Positions 22,961-29,894 of a stretch of 33,600 nucleotides of DNA are shown here, piece by piece. The position numbers and the translations under genes are program-made. Source of the DNA: a virus; the IMG/VR virus record IMGVR_UViG_3300049489_001327, positions 1 to 33,600 of that record; one strand, 5' to 3'. Every line of letters begins with the position of its first letter. The first letter of the stretch is position 1. The notes beneath the pieces are model-generated. The model was not told where the DNA came from. It worked only from the letters and a program-made list of their open reading frames with translations, and ran no database searches.

Positions 22961-23207
22961 GGCCCTTTAAGGCTATCGATTGAGGCACAGAAGGGAAACG
23001 TATTCAACGACTCCGTCGTGAGCCTATAAAAGCCTCTAATGATTCAATAGAGGTTACGTAGTCGTCTTTGTGTCTTTGTGATCCTGGGTTGTGATTGAGG
23101 GTGGGTAGAAGCGGGGTTCACTTTTTCTTCCTTGACAAAATTTTTGTCGACATTGAAGACATGCCGTCAGTTGTCAGAATTTGACGCAAAAATGCAAAGG
23201 AGATGGT
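22961..23207. promoter_or_regulatory. Intergenic control segment with a 15-bp palindrome over TTGACA
   Basis: No gene is seen. The segment contains hairpins ACGAC-TCC-GTCGT (23007-23019) and CCTCTA/TAGAGG (23033-23053), and the palindrome GACAAAA-T-TTTTGTC (23134-23148), which overlaps a consensus TTGACA (23132-23137). No good -10 lies 16-18 bases downstream, so the promoter is uncertain, but a dyad over a perfect -35 suggests a repressor or activator site for the loader and helicase genes. Confidence 0.5.
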
Positions 23208-23555
23208 GTGGACGCTTTGAAAATTTTGAAAGCTTTGAACGCTTTTTTAAGAACAACCGACTTTCCTGAGACTGACATGCGTAACGCTGTTGCTGCAGAT
23301 CGCGTGACGCGTGGGGATCCAGACAGAAATTTGCTTTATTCTAAACTTGTGTTCGTGTGCGCTCTTTTGGAGCCAGAGGTTGATATTTTTAACGTCCATG
23401 TTGCGTCTATGTATTTGGACAATTTGGAGGGCATCCCCATGGAAACGCTTGGTAAAGCTTTTGATCATATTGTCAAAACGATGCCTTCTTTTCCCAAAAT
23501 ATGCCACATCATACGGGTTTGTGATGAAATCAGCAAAAGGGAAAAGATAGAATAA
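23208..23555 (+). CDS. Small replication protein, helicase-loader-like (115 aa)
   Basis: The GTG at 23208 has the SD AAAGGAG five bases upstream; earlier in-frame starts overlap that SD. The product is helical and soluble. Its second half has the pattern MYLDNLEGIPMETLGKAFDH, then MPSFPKICHIIRVCDE, which resembles the helical domain of phage replisome-organiser or helicase-loader proteins, where a ladder of short helices ends in a FP-x-I-x-x-I motif. Position directly upstream of dnaB and downstream of the candidate initiator supports a loader role. It has no ATPase motif, so it would be a lambda P-type (non-ATPase) loader if correct. Confidence 0.6.
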   Translation: MDALKILKALNAFLRTTDFPETDMRNAVAADRVTRGDPDRNLLYSKLVFVCALLEPEVDIFNVHVASMYLDNLEGIPMETLGKAFDHIVKTMPSFPKICHIIRVCDEISKREKIE

Positions 23556-23626
23556 AAAACAAGGGGCCACGGCCCTTTAATACGCTGAAGATTGCATCTT
23601 TTTGGTAGAGCAATTATTTAATTTCA

Positions 23627-25006
23627 ATGCGTATAATCCAAAAAAAGGAACGAGGGGGTAGAGACTTGGCTCCCCCGCATTCCACCCCTGCGGAACTTGC
23701 CATCATCGGATCCATCTTTGCCAATCCTGGCAAAATCCACTCCTTCGCGGACAGACTCAAACCTCGTTATTTCTATTCAAGCCGTCATCAGGTTTTGGTG
23801 GAGGCCATCGTTGAGTTGGCGACAGAGGGGGTTGCCCCTGACGTGGTCAATGTGTTTGAGCGTTTGCGCTTCAATCACGGTGATCGGGTGGCGGAATCCG
23901 CCGAACATCTGATGGGATTTTTGGATTTCTCGACCTATTCAGAAAACGTTTTTGTCTATTTGGATGAGGTCAAAAAGTACTGGGAGCTTCGGGAGCTGAT
24001 TTTGAAATGCGACGAGATTGCGGAAAGGGGTCGAGGGATCAAAGGCGCTTCTGTGAGCGCTTTTTTGGCGGACGTAGAGAAGACCTTTCTGGAAATTTCC
24101 GAGTCCCGTTTGGTTCAAGGGCTCGTGCCCGCCACAGACGTTGTGAGCGAGACCATCCAGTCTTTGGAACACATCTTGGCCAACCCCCACCAGGGCGTCA
24201 CGGGTGTGGGTACGGGGTTTGGGGATTTGGACCACATCACAGCGGGGTTTCAGCGCTCCGACCTCATCATCCTTGCTGCGAGACCGGCCATGGGGAAGAC
24301 CGCTTTGGTTCTCAATTTCGCAACTCACGCAGCGCTTGTTGAGAAAAAGCAGGTTGCGTTTTTCAGTTTGGAGATGAGCAAACAGCAGTTGATGCAACGG
24401 ATTTTGGCCACAGGTGCAAAGATCAAATCGCAGAAATTCCGTGATGGCAGTCTCACGCAAACAGAGCTTGATCGCCTCTACCCCAAAGCCGCCCACCTCC
24501 AAACCGACAAGCTCATGATCGACGACACGCCCAGCATCAGCCTGTTTGAACTCAGCAGCCGGTGCCGGAAGATGAAGAGGGAGAAGGGAGCCTGCGATCT
24601 GGTCATCATTGATTATCTTCAACTGATGTCTGCTGGAGAGTCGTTTTCCGCAAAGGCCACCCGTGAAAGGGAGATCAGCACCATCAGCATGGGACTAAAA
24701 GCCTTGGCAAAAGAGCTCAACTGCCCCGTCCTCTCCTGTGCCCAGCTGAACAGGGGTCTCGAGATGCGCCCCGACAAGAGGCCACGGCCCAGCGATCTGC
24801 GGGAATCCGGCTCCATCGAACAGGATGCGGATCTGATTTTTTTCATTTACAGAGACGAGGTCTACAATAAAGACACCCTGGAAAAAGGCGTTGCCGAGCT
24901 CATCATCGGCAAAAACCGTCATGGACCCATCGATACCATCAAATTGGCTTTTTTAAGTGACTTCACATCATTCCACAATCTGGCAAAAAACAATCCTTTT
25001 CTCTAA
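23627..25006 (+). CDS. dnaB: Replicative DNA helicase, DnaB family (459 aa)
   Basis: The N-terminal domain begins LAPPHSTPAELAIIGSI (14-30), typical of DnaB. The RecA-type domain has Walker A ARPAMGKT (218-225), the SLEM motif (247-250), Walker B LVIIDYLQLM (325-334) and KNRHGP (429-434) near the end. Length matches bacterial DnaB. It is the hexameric 5'-3' helicase of the phage fork. The ATG at 23627 has no clear SD; a TTG at 23666 with GAGGGGG upstream would give a normal DnaB N-terminus and may be the true start. With no phage polymerase visible, it presumably works with the host replisome. Confidence 0.96.
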   Translation: MRIIQKKERGGRDLAPPHSTPAELAIIGSIFANPGKIHSFADRLKPRYFYSSRHQVLVEAIVELATEGVAPDVVNVFERLRFNHGDRVAESAEHLMGFLDFSTYSENVFVYLDEVKKYWELRELILKCDEIAERGRGIKGASVSAFLADVEKTFLEISESRLVQGLVPATDVVSETIQSLEHILANPHQGVTGVGTGFGDLDHITAGFQRSDLIILAARPAMGKTALVLNFATHAALVEKKQVAFFSLEMSKQQLMQRILATGAKIKSQKFRDGSLTQTELDRLYPKAAHLQTDKLMIDDTPSISLFELSSRCRKMKREKGACDLVIIDYLQLMSAGESFSAKATREREISTISMGLKALAKELNCPVLSCAQLNRGLEMRPDKRPRPSDLRESGSIEQDADLIFFIYRDEVYNKDTLEKGVAELIIGKNRHGPIDTIKLAFLSDFTSFHNLAKNNPFL

Positions 25007-25021
25007 AACTTTTCTAATCCA

Positions 25022-25050
25022 TTGCTGAACAAAATAGAATGTGCTAGCCT
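25022..25050 (+). promoter_or_regulatory. Promoter-like site P1
   Basis: TTGCTG (25022-25027), a 17-base spacer and TAGCCT (25045-25050), with an extended -10 TGC directly before. It shares the block GTGCTAxxCTGTGT, at the same distance from TTG, with site P2. Transcription from here would start near 25057. Confidence 0.45.
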
Positions 25051-25056
25051 GTGTGA

Positions 25057-25147
25057 AGACATGAGAGTGTTCCTATTCTTTCGTGTCACCGAGCTGTTTT
25101 GGGTTTCTAAGGGTCCAATCTTGAAAAACTCAAAACAGCGTATTTTT
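25057..25147 (+). ncRNA. Candidate small RNA between P1 and a terminator
   Basis: A transcript from P1 would be about 90 nt and end at the hairpin 25093-25139, whose 14-bp stem is followed by TATTTTT. No open frame with a ribosome site lies inside. The 3' stem-loop and T-run are typical of small RNAs. It could also be a leader that attenuates transcription from dnaB. Confidence 0.4.
25093..25147 (+). terminator. Terminator downstream of dnaB and P1
   Basis: GCTGTTTTG (25093-25101) pairs with CAAAACAGC (25131-25139); the stem extends by GGTTT (25102-25106) with AAACT (25126-25130), one pair being G-T. The loop is 19 bases and the right arm is followed by GTATTTTTATG. It would end dnaB transcription as well as the short RNA from P1. 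Confidence 0.6.
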
Positions 25148-25192
25148 ATGCCCTAGCCCCCTTTTAAAAAACAATTCTTATCTTTAAAACCC

Positions 25193-25244
25193 TTGTCTAT
25201 CAACAACAACTGTGCTATTCTGTGTTCAATCTCTCCCAAGAGAT
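25193..25244 (+). promoter_or_regulatory. Promoter-like site P2 and leader hairpin
   Basis: TTGTCT (25193-25198), a 17-base spacer and TATTCT (25216-25221) with an extended TGC. The predicted start is near 25228, and the RNA would begin with the tight hairpin ATCTCT-CCCA-AGAGAT (25229-25244). It would drive the gene at 25442 with a long leader of about 210 bases. Confidence 0.45.
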
Positions 25245-25381
25245 GTTTGGAAAAGACGCTGAACACGGTGTGGGGATGCAGAGCTGTGTTGTCGCACCTG
25301 TGTTTTCCGTCCTTTTCAAATGAATGGTTTAGACAAAGCTGTTTAAAAAAGGGTTCGGTCGGCAAAACTTGAATTCCTATT

Positions 25382-25441
25382 TTGAACAGCACACGAAATT
25401 CTGTTCAACTCAAGACAGCGACCTTTTAAAAAGGTGTTTTT
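25382..25441 (+). promoter_or_regulatory. Inverted repeat and SD-hiding hairpin before the 70-aa gene
   Basis: TTGAACAG (25382-25389) and CTGTTCAA (25401-25408) form a perfect 8-bp dyad. Next, ACCTTTT (25421-25427) and AAAAGGT (25429-25435) can fold; the right arm contains the AAGGTG ribosome site five bases before the GTG at 25442, and a T-run follows. The second element could act as a translation switch or a weak terminator. Confidence 0.45.
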
Positions 25442-25654
25442 GTGAAGACCTCCCAAGAGCCAAAAGCGGAAGAGCCTGAGAAGAGGGGTCGCGGTCGTAG
25501 GAGCGTGCACTCTAAGGACTTTATCGCGGCAGCGGTGGAGCGTGCCTTGGAGGGTGTGGTTCCGATACGGCATGTGGCTTTGGATTTGGGGGTGAGCCCC
25601 CAGACTCTGTACAACTGGGTGTACCAGACCAGAAACCGCCTTCGGTTTTTCTGA
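25442..25654 (+). CDS. Small HTH protein (70 aa)
   Basis: The GTG at 25442 is preceded by AAGGTG. Residues 14-21 (KRGRGRRS) are a basic arm similar to an AT-hook. Residues 26-62 form a helix-turn-helix (FIAAAVERALEG, then HVALDLGVSPQTLYNWVYQT) of the type found in transposase and resolvase N-termini and in small phage regulators. Its long structured leader and following terminator suggest tight control. It probably regulates the late genes to its right or the nearby promoters; that is inference. Confidence 0.7.
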   Translation: MKTSQEPKAEEPEKRGRGRRSVHSKDFIAAAVERALEGVVPIRHVALDLGVSPQTLYNWVYQTRNRLRFF

Positions 25655-25666
25655 TAGTGTGATTTC

Positions 25667-25720
25667 AGGGGTTCAGAACGTGTTTTTTCCCTAATCAGAG
25701 ACCGCTGTCTGACCCCTTTT
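25667..25720 (+). terminator. Terminator after the 70-aa HTH gene
   Basis: AGGGGTTCAGA (25667-25677) pairs with TCTGACCCCT (25708-25717) with one bulged T, and TTT follows. A second hairpin CTTTTCA/TGAAAAG (25716-25736) overlaps its end. The gap to the next gene also holds the dyad GTGTTTG/CAAACAC (25766-25787) and an AT-rich stretch (25806-25870) that could contain a promoter. Confidence 0.5.
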
Positions 25721-25887
25721 CAAGTGTTGTGAAAAGAGGGTGGACTTCCCCTTGCATCCCCTTTTGTGTTTGGTTATCATCAAACACCCCCCGTTTCTCC
25801 TCCTCTAGACAAAATATAAAATCCTGATATTCTTATTTTAGCCTTATAAGATCATTTACTTTTTTTGAATTTCAAGAAAGAGCGCGA

Positions 25888-26493
25888 GTGTCGTCGAGCT
25901 TGAGTTTACGGAATTTCTCAGAGTCGATTTTGGACGACCTTGATTTTCTAAGGTTTTGCCGTTTGTACTTTGCGGGAGAGTTGGGTTTGCCCGCTTTCCG
26001 AGACGAGTTCTTCATGCCGCCGCGTGTGGCGTTGGTGTTCCTGAAGAGGGCGCACCGGCGCAACCCGCAGTTGGGTCCTGTGCTGCACATCTCGTTTAAG
26101 GGTCATGTGTGGGTTCCGCGTTTGGCCTTTGAAAAGGGGTTTGCGGAGTTTGAGGCGGGGACGGTTCGGATGTTCGATCTCTGTCGGCGTTTCGGGATGA
26201 GCTCTCCGCAGCTGCACCACGTGGCGTTGGCGTATTTCGGCGAGGACGGGCTGAATGAGAGGATGTTGAGGCGCATGCGTCACAAGGGCGCTCGGCAGAA
26301 GGGCTGGGAGGACCCCGCGTTTCAGGAGATCGCCCGTCGGTACGCGGCAGGCGATCCGTCTTTGACGTTGGATTCCATACGCCGCACGCTCGATCTGTGG
26401 GTGTCCGTAGAGACGGTGCGTCATTGGGTGAAAAGGGTGTGTCCGGATTACCCAGAGGGGAGACTGCGTGTTTTTCGGGAAACGAAGGGCTGA
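25888..26493 (+). CDS. Unknown protein with C-terminal HTH-like region (201 aa)
   Basis: The GTG at 25888 has only a weak site (AAGAAAGAG) upstream. The N-terminal 60 residues are aromatic- and Leu-rich (DFLRFCRLYFAGELGLPAF), the middle is basic (HRRNPQLGPVLHISFKGHVW), and residues 140-190 contain two helix-turn-helix-like segments (FQEIARRYAAGDPSLTLDSI and VSVETVRHWVKRV). It opens the rightward late operon, and GC content rises sharply at this gene. A late regulator or DNA-binding packaging factor is possible; no family is recognised. Confidence 0.65.
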   Translation: MSSSLSLRNFSESILDDLDFLRFCRLYFAGELGLPAFRDEFFMPPRVALVFLKRAHRRNPQLGPVLHISFKGHVWVPRLAFEKGFAEFEAGTVRMFDLCRRFGMSSPQLHHVALAYFGEDGLNERMLRRMRHKGARQKGWEDPAFQEIARRYAAGDPSLTLDSIRRTLDLWVSVETVRHWVKRVCPDYPEGRLRVFRETKG

Positions 26494-26626
26494 GATTTTG
26501 CGTCAGGTGGCGATTTTGGCACGGGCGCTGCGGGAGTACCGGCGGCACCCGGACCCTGTGCTCATCCACGAGATGTTTTACGCTGTGGAGACGCTGGAGC
26601 GTCTGGTGAAGAAGCGTTGGTTCTGA
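26468..26626 (+). CDS. Small overlapping protein (52 aa)
   Basis: The GTG at 26468 has the strong SD GGGGAG five bases upstream and overlaps the end of the previous gene by 26 bases. The product starts MFFGKRRAEILRQVAILARA and ends VETLERLVKKRWF: a single basic amphipathic helix pair without membrane segment. It also overlaps the start of the resolvase gene by 10 bases. Chained overlaps with good ribosome sites support it as real. Function unknown. Confidence 0.55.
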   Translation: MFFGKRRAEILRQVAILARALREYRRHPDPVLIHEMFYAVETLERLVKKRWF

Positions 26627-27072
26627 TTGTGGGGGTGGACCCCGGCTTGCGCGGCGGAGTGGCGGTTTTGGACGGTGCGCACGCGCGCTGTGAGCCGCTG
26701 CCGGTGCGGGGAGGCCGTGTGGACGTCAGCGCCCTTCTGTCCCTTCTGCCGAGCTGGCAGGGCTGTGCCTTCGTGGAGCAGCCCTTTGTGAGGCGGGGTC
26801 AGGCGGGTGTTCTGACCATGTGTGCCAATTACGGGCGTGTGCTGGCGGCTTTGGAGCTGCGGGGCTACAGCGTCTGCGAGGTGAGCCCTCGGGTGTGGCA
26901 GAGGCGTTTTGGGATTTCGGGAGAGACCAAGGGGCAGAGCCTGCGTTTGAGCGCGGAGCTGTACCCGGAGGTCGGTCTCGTGCCCCGGGGCGGCCGGGTG
27001 CCCCACGACGGGATGAGCGACGCGCTGCTCATCGCCTCTTACGGAAAAGGGTTTTTGGAGGTGCGATGCTGA
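26617..27072 (+). CDS. RuvC-like Holliday junction resolvase (151 aa)
   Basis: Start TTG at 26617 gives MVLIVGVDPGLRGGVAVLD, the canonical RuvC opening. Catalytic acids fit the RNase H fold: D8 in GVDPG, E54 in FVEQPF, and D131 and D135 in HDGMSDALLIA. The segment GYSVCEVSPRVWQRRFGI (83-100) is also family-typical. It is slightly shorter than bacterial RuvC (about 170). It resolves branched replication or recombination intermediates before packaging, which fits its place just before terminase. The stop overlaps the next ATG. Confidence 0.88.
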   Translation: MVLIVGVDPGLRGGVAVLDGAHARCEPLPVRGGRVDVSALLSLLPSWQGCAFVEQPFVRRGQAGVLTMCANYGRVLAALELRGYSVCEVSPRVWQRRFGISGETKGQSLRLSAELYPEVGLVPRGGRVPHDGMSDALLIASYGKGFLEVRC

Positions 27073-27287
27073 TTTTCTGTTTTTCCCTAAGTGTCTTTTG
27101 TCTTCTTGTCGTGTCCGCCCACGTTTATTTTCTGTTTGACCTGCTGGTCAAGATACGGCGTTTGGAGGAGCAGGTGACGGTTTTTGAGTCCGGCTTGGGC
27201 TCTCTGAGGTCCTCCTTTGCGGCCCTGTCGGAGCGGCAGGAGGAGCTGAGCCAGGACGTGACGCAGCTCAACATGGGTGTCCGGTGA
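27066..27287 (+). CDS. Membrane-anchored coiled-coil protein (73 aa)
   Basis: The ATG at 27066 has GGAGG five bases upstream and overlaps the resolvase stop. Residues 1-27 (MLIFCFSLSVFCLLVVSAHV, then YFLFDLL) are a transmembrane helix. Residues 28-70 are a coiled coil (LEEQVTVFESGLGSL, SERQEELSQDVTQL). The architecture resembles an i-spanin or a small class of holins, although it sits in the packaging operon. Its stop overlaps the GTG of the small terminase gene (GTGA). Confidence 0.7.
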   Translation: MLIFCFSLSVFCLLVVSAHVYFLFDLLVKIRRLEEQVTVFESGLGSLRSSFAALSERQEELSQDVTQLNMGVR

Positions 27288-27853
27288 AGGGCGCCTACCG
27301 GCCCGACGGCGAGGCCATGCCCAAGAAGACCGTCAAAAAGGAGAAAAGCCGTGCGCGCATGCCGGTGTTCGAGGCGGGTCTGGACTCCGAGCCTGTGGTG
27401 CGTCCGCCCCGTCTGAGCCCGCGTATGCTGGCAACCGTCCTCAAGCCCCCGACCCCCGAGTCGGATCCGGAGTTCTACCGCAAGGTGCAGCTGCTGGCGG
27501 GCTACGGGCTGAGGGATTTTGAGATTTGCGATGTGCTGGGTCTGCGCCAGGGGATCTTCAAGCGCAACAAAGAGTTTGACCAGTACCTGATGGAGGCTAT
27601 GCGCATTGGCAACAGCGTGGCGCAGAGCCGCGTGGGCGAGGCCCTGTTCAAGAAGGCGCTGAGCGGGGACGTGAACGCCATCCGCTGGTACGAGCAGAGC
27701 CGGTTCCGGCGCACCGAGCGTGTGCAGGTGGAGGTCGGCGGGGTCGTGCATCTGGAGATCGAGCAGCTGGACCCTGAGATCCGGGAGAGGCGTCTGCGGG
27801 AGCTGCAGAGCAAAATCGGCGAAATCGAGGCCGAGACCATCGATGCTGAGTGA
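27284..27853 (+). CDS. terS: Terminase small subunit (189 aa)
   Basis: The GTG at 27284 overlaps the previous stop. The first 30 residues are basic (PKKTVKKEKSRARM). Residues 60-95 form a helix-turn-helix (LAGYGLRDFEICDVLGLRQG). Residues 105-145 (IGNSVAQSRVGEALFKKALS, then GDVNAIRWYEQSRF) match the oligomerisation helix pattern of small terminases that precede large terminases. An acidic C-terminal helix (ELQSKIGEIEAETID) follows. It recognises the packaging site and controls the large subunit, whose start overlaps it by 11 bases. Confidence 0.85.
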   Translation: MKGAYRPDGEAMPKKTVKKEKSRARMPVFEAGLDSEPVVRPPRLSPRMLATVLKPPTPESDPEFYRKVQLLAGYGLRDFEICDVLGLRQGIFKRNKEFDQYLMEAMRIGNSVAQSRVGEALFKKALSGDVNAIRWYEQSRFRRTERVQVEVGGVVHLEIEQLDPEIRERRLRELQSKIGEIEAETIDAE

Positions 27854-29255
27854 GCAGGAGCAGATCGAGTATCTCAAGCTGCTCGAATTCAAGTACCAGC
27901 AGCTGACCCGGGACCGCTGGCTCAAGGGCGATCTGTCCTTCAAGCTGCACGAGGGTCAGAAGCAGATTTACGAGCGGCTCTCGAGCCCCCATCTGTCCTC
28001 CGAGGCCCTGATCTTCTGCTCCCGCCAGTGGGGCAAAACCTACCTTGTCTGCGTTTTGGCTCTCATGTACTGCCTCAAGAACCCCTACCGCCTCGTGCGC
28101 ATCGCGGCACCCACCCTGAAGCAGGCAAACGACATCGTGGCGGACACCCTGGACGTGCTGACGCGGGACGCGCCCTTTGGGCTCGTGACCCGAAACAGCT
28201 CGACCTACCGCTGGTTCGTGGGCAAATCCTCCTTGCGCCTCGGGGTGCTGGAGCGCGCCCACGTGGACACCCTGAGAGGGGCCATCTGCCATCTGGCCAT
28301 CTGCGAGGAGGGCGGTTTTGTGAGCAGCGACGACTACCAGTACGCGGTCCGCAGCGTCTTGGGCCCTCAGCTCCTGCACAGCAAGGGCCGTCTGATACAC
28401 GTGACGACCCCCAGTGAAGATCCCATGCACCACATCCACACGGAGGTGCTGCCCCGCTGCGAGGCCAAGGGCTCCCTGTTCTGCTACAACATCCACTCCA
28501 ACCCCCGCCTGAGCGCGGATCAGATCGAGACCGCCAAGACCCTAGCGGGCGGCGAGGGCTCGGTGGCCTGGCGCCGCGAGTACCTGGTTGAGATCCTGAG
28601 GGACTCCTCCCTCGTTTGTGTCCCCGAGTTCGAGGAGACGCGCCACCTGTGGGAGGGGCCCTTACCCGAACACGCCCACCACATGATCGCCATGGACGTT
28701 GGGGGCGTGCGCGACAAAACCGTCGCTCTCCTCATGTGCCACGACTTCCTCTGTGACCGCATTCTGGTCGTGGACGAGCGGGTCTTTGAGGCCAACACGG
28801 CCTCCGATGTCATCGTGGCGGAGGTCAAAAAGATGGAGGGGAGTCTGCGCATCACCCAGCGCATCGCCGACGCGCCCGGACAGCTGCTCGTCGACTTCAT
28901 GAACAAACACGACTTCCAGGCTTTGGGACCCCGAAAAGACGACTTCCACGCCGGCATCAACGCCTTGCGTTTGCTGTTTTCACAAGATAAAGTCAAAATA
29001 ACCAAAAAATGCTCTTTTCTCATAACCACTTTAAAAGGTGCCACGTTCAACAAGAACAGGACGGACTTTCACAGGACCGAGTTTTTGGGTCACATGGACG
29101 CCCTGGCAGCGCTCATTTACGGCTGCCGCATGATGGACCGGACCCAGAACCCCTACCCGTCCGAGCCTCGGGATCCGGAGTCCCTTTTCTATGTCACCAG
29201 ACCTGAGAAAGACGCCTACGAGTCGTTCGCAGACGCCCTATTGGGACGCCGTTAA
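27843..29255 (+). CDS. terL: Terminase large subunit (470 aa)
   Basis: I use the ATG at 27843, which lies inside the end of terS; the frame stays open upstream but is antisense-like there. The ATPase has Walker A SRQWGKT (60-66) and a Walker B-like LAICEEGGF (151-159) with Glu where Asp is usual. The nuclease domain has D285 in MIAMDVGG, D343 in IADAPGQ and D419 in GHMDALAALIYG. It pumps DNA into the prohead through the portal and cuts it. Bases about 28975-29040 are unusually AT-rich for this gene. Confidence 0.92.
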   Translation: MLSEQEQIEYLKLLEFKYQQLTRDRWLKGDLSFKLHEGQKQIYERLSSPHLSSEALIFCSRQWGKTYLVCVLALMYCLKNPYRLVRIAAPTLKQANDIVADTLDVLTRDAPFGLVTRNSSTYRWFVGKSSLRLGVLERAHVDTLRGAICHLAICEEGGFVSSDDYQYAVRSVLGPQLLHSKGRLIHVTTPSEDPMHHIHTEVLPRCEAKGSLFCYNIHSNPRLSADQIETAKTLAGGEGSVAWRREYLVEILRDSSLVCVPEFEETRHLWEGPLPEHAHHMIAMDVGGVRDKTVALLMCHDFLCDRILVVDERVFEANTASDVIVAEVKKMEGSLRITQRIADAPGQLLVDFMNKHDFQALGPRKDDFHAGINALRLLFSQDKVKITKKCSFLITTLKGATFNKNRTDFHRTEFLGHMDALAALIYGCRMMDRTQNPYPSEPRDPESLFYVTRPEKDAYESFADALLGRR

Positions 29256-29553
29256 GGAGCTGACCCCTTGGTTTCACGGACTGGACAGCCGCTTCACACA
29301 CCTGCTCCGCTTCTTGGACACCGGCGAGACGATGCCTGTGCGCTTCCAGAGCTTGGGCCAGGGCCTCTTCTCTCTGCACAGCCCCACAGGCGAGGTGGGA
29401 CGCTACAGCCGCAAAACGAGCCTGTACACCTTCACACGGGGGCACTGGATCACATGGGTGAGACCCTATGACCAAGCTGACAACGAGCCGTCTGTTCGAC
29501 ACGGGGCTCATCGGACGGGCGCAGGTCTACCAGGAGCTGCAACCCTTTTTTGA
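29191..29553 (+). CDS. Unknown protein (120 aa), overlaps terL and next gene
   Basis: The ATG at 29191 has GGAG ten bases upstream, a weak placement; AAGGAG at 29254-29259 has no suitable in-frame ATG after it. The well-supported part is residues 18-95 (WDAVKELTPWFHGLDSRFTH, then VGRYSRKTSLYTFTRGHWIT). It overlaps terL by 65 bases and the next gene by 86 bases; the last 28 residues may be a shadow. No motif is recognised. A role in packaging or head completion is only suggested by position. Confidence 0.5.
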   Translation: MSPDLRKTPTSRSQTPYWDAVKELTPWFHGLDSRFTHLLRFLDTGETMPVRFQSLGQGLFSLHSPTGEVGRYSRKTSLYTFTRGHWITWVRPYDQADNEPSVRHGAHRTGAGLPGAATLF

Positions 29554-29851
29554 CTACCAAACCCAGCTCAACGAAAACCTCATGCGCGTTCTCATCAACG
29601 GCGTGGGGCTGCGCGACAACCTGGATGTCCGCATCCTCACGGTGACCGTGCGGCACGGCGAGTTTGTGAGTGTCGCCGTCCCCAAACCCCCTCTTGTGGT
29701 CCTGGTCGGCCGTCAGACCCCCCTGACCCCAGCCCTCCTCTCCTTTGTGTGGGACGTGGACGCCGAGGGGCGTCTCCGGTGCCGGGCGACCACCGACGCA
29801 CCCACCAGCGGGCAGGCCCTGGATCTGACCTTGGTGGTGTTCTTTTCCTAG
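29468..29851 (+). CDS. Unknown beta-rich protein (127 aa), possible head-region protein
   Basis: The ATG at 29468 has GGTGAG upstream. The N-terminal 40 residues are helical (LIGRAQVYQELQPFFDYQ, then LNENLMRVLINGV), followed by beta strands (VRILTVTVRHGEFVSVAVP, WDVDAEGRLRCRATTD and LTLVVFFS). No Cys pattern or membrane segment. Helix followed by beta-sandwich is seen in small phage virion proteins. It lies between terminase and scaffold. Function unknown. Confidence 0.65.
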   Translation: MTKLTTSRLFDTGLIGRAQVYQELQPFFDYQTQLNENLMRVLINGVGLRDNLDVRILTVTVRHGEFVSVAVPKPPLVVLVGRQTPLTPALLSFVWDVDAEGRLRCRATTDAPTSGQALDLTLVVFFS

Positions 29852-29894
29852 TCACTTCCGATAACTCATCTTCTCTCGCCCCTCAGGAGGCCCC

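Noticed and set aside
25401-25418. SOS (LexA) box
   Set aside because: CTGT and ACAG are separated by ten bases instead of the eight of the E. coli-type box, so the match is not convincing.
27648-28496. 282-aa minus-strand frame opposite terS and terL
   Set aside because: It lies antisense to two well-supported terminase genes, has no ribosome site, and its composition (Val/His/Ala/Gln-rich) is that of a reverse-frame shadow.
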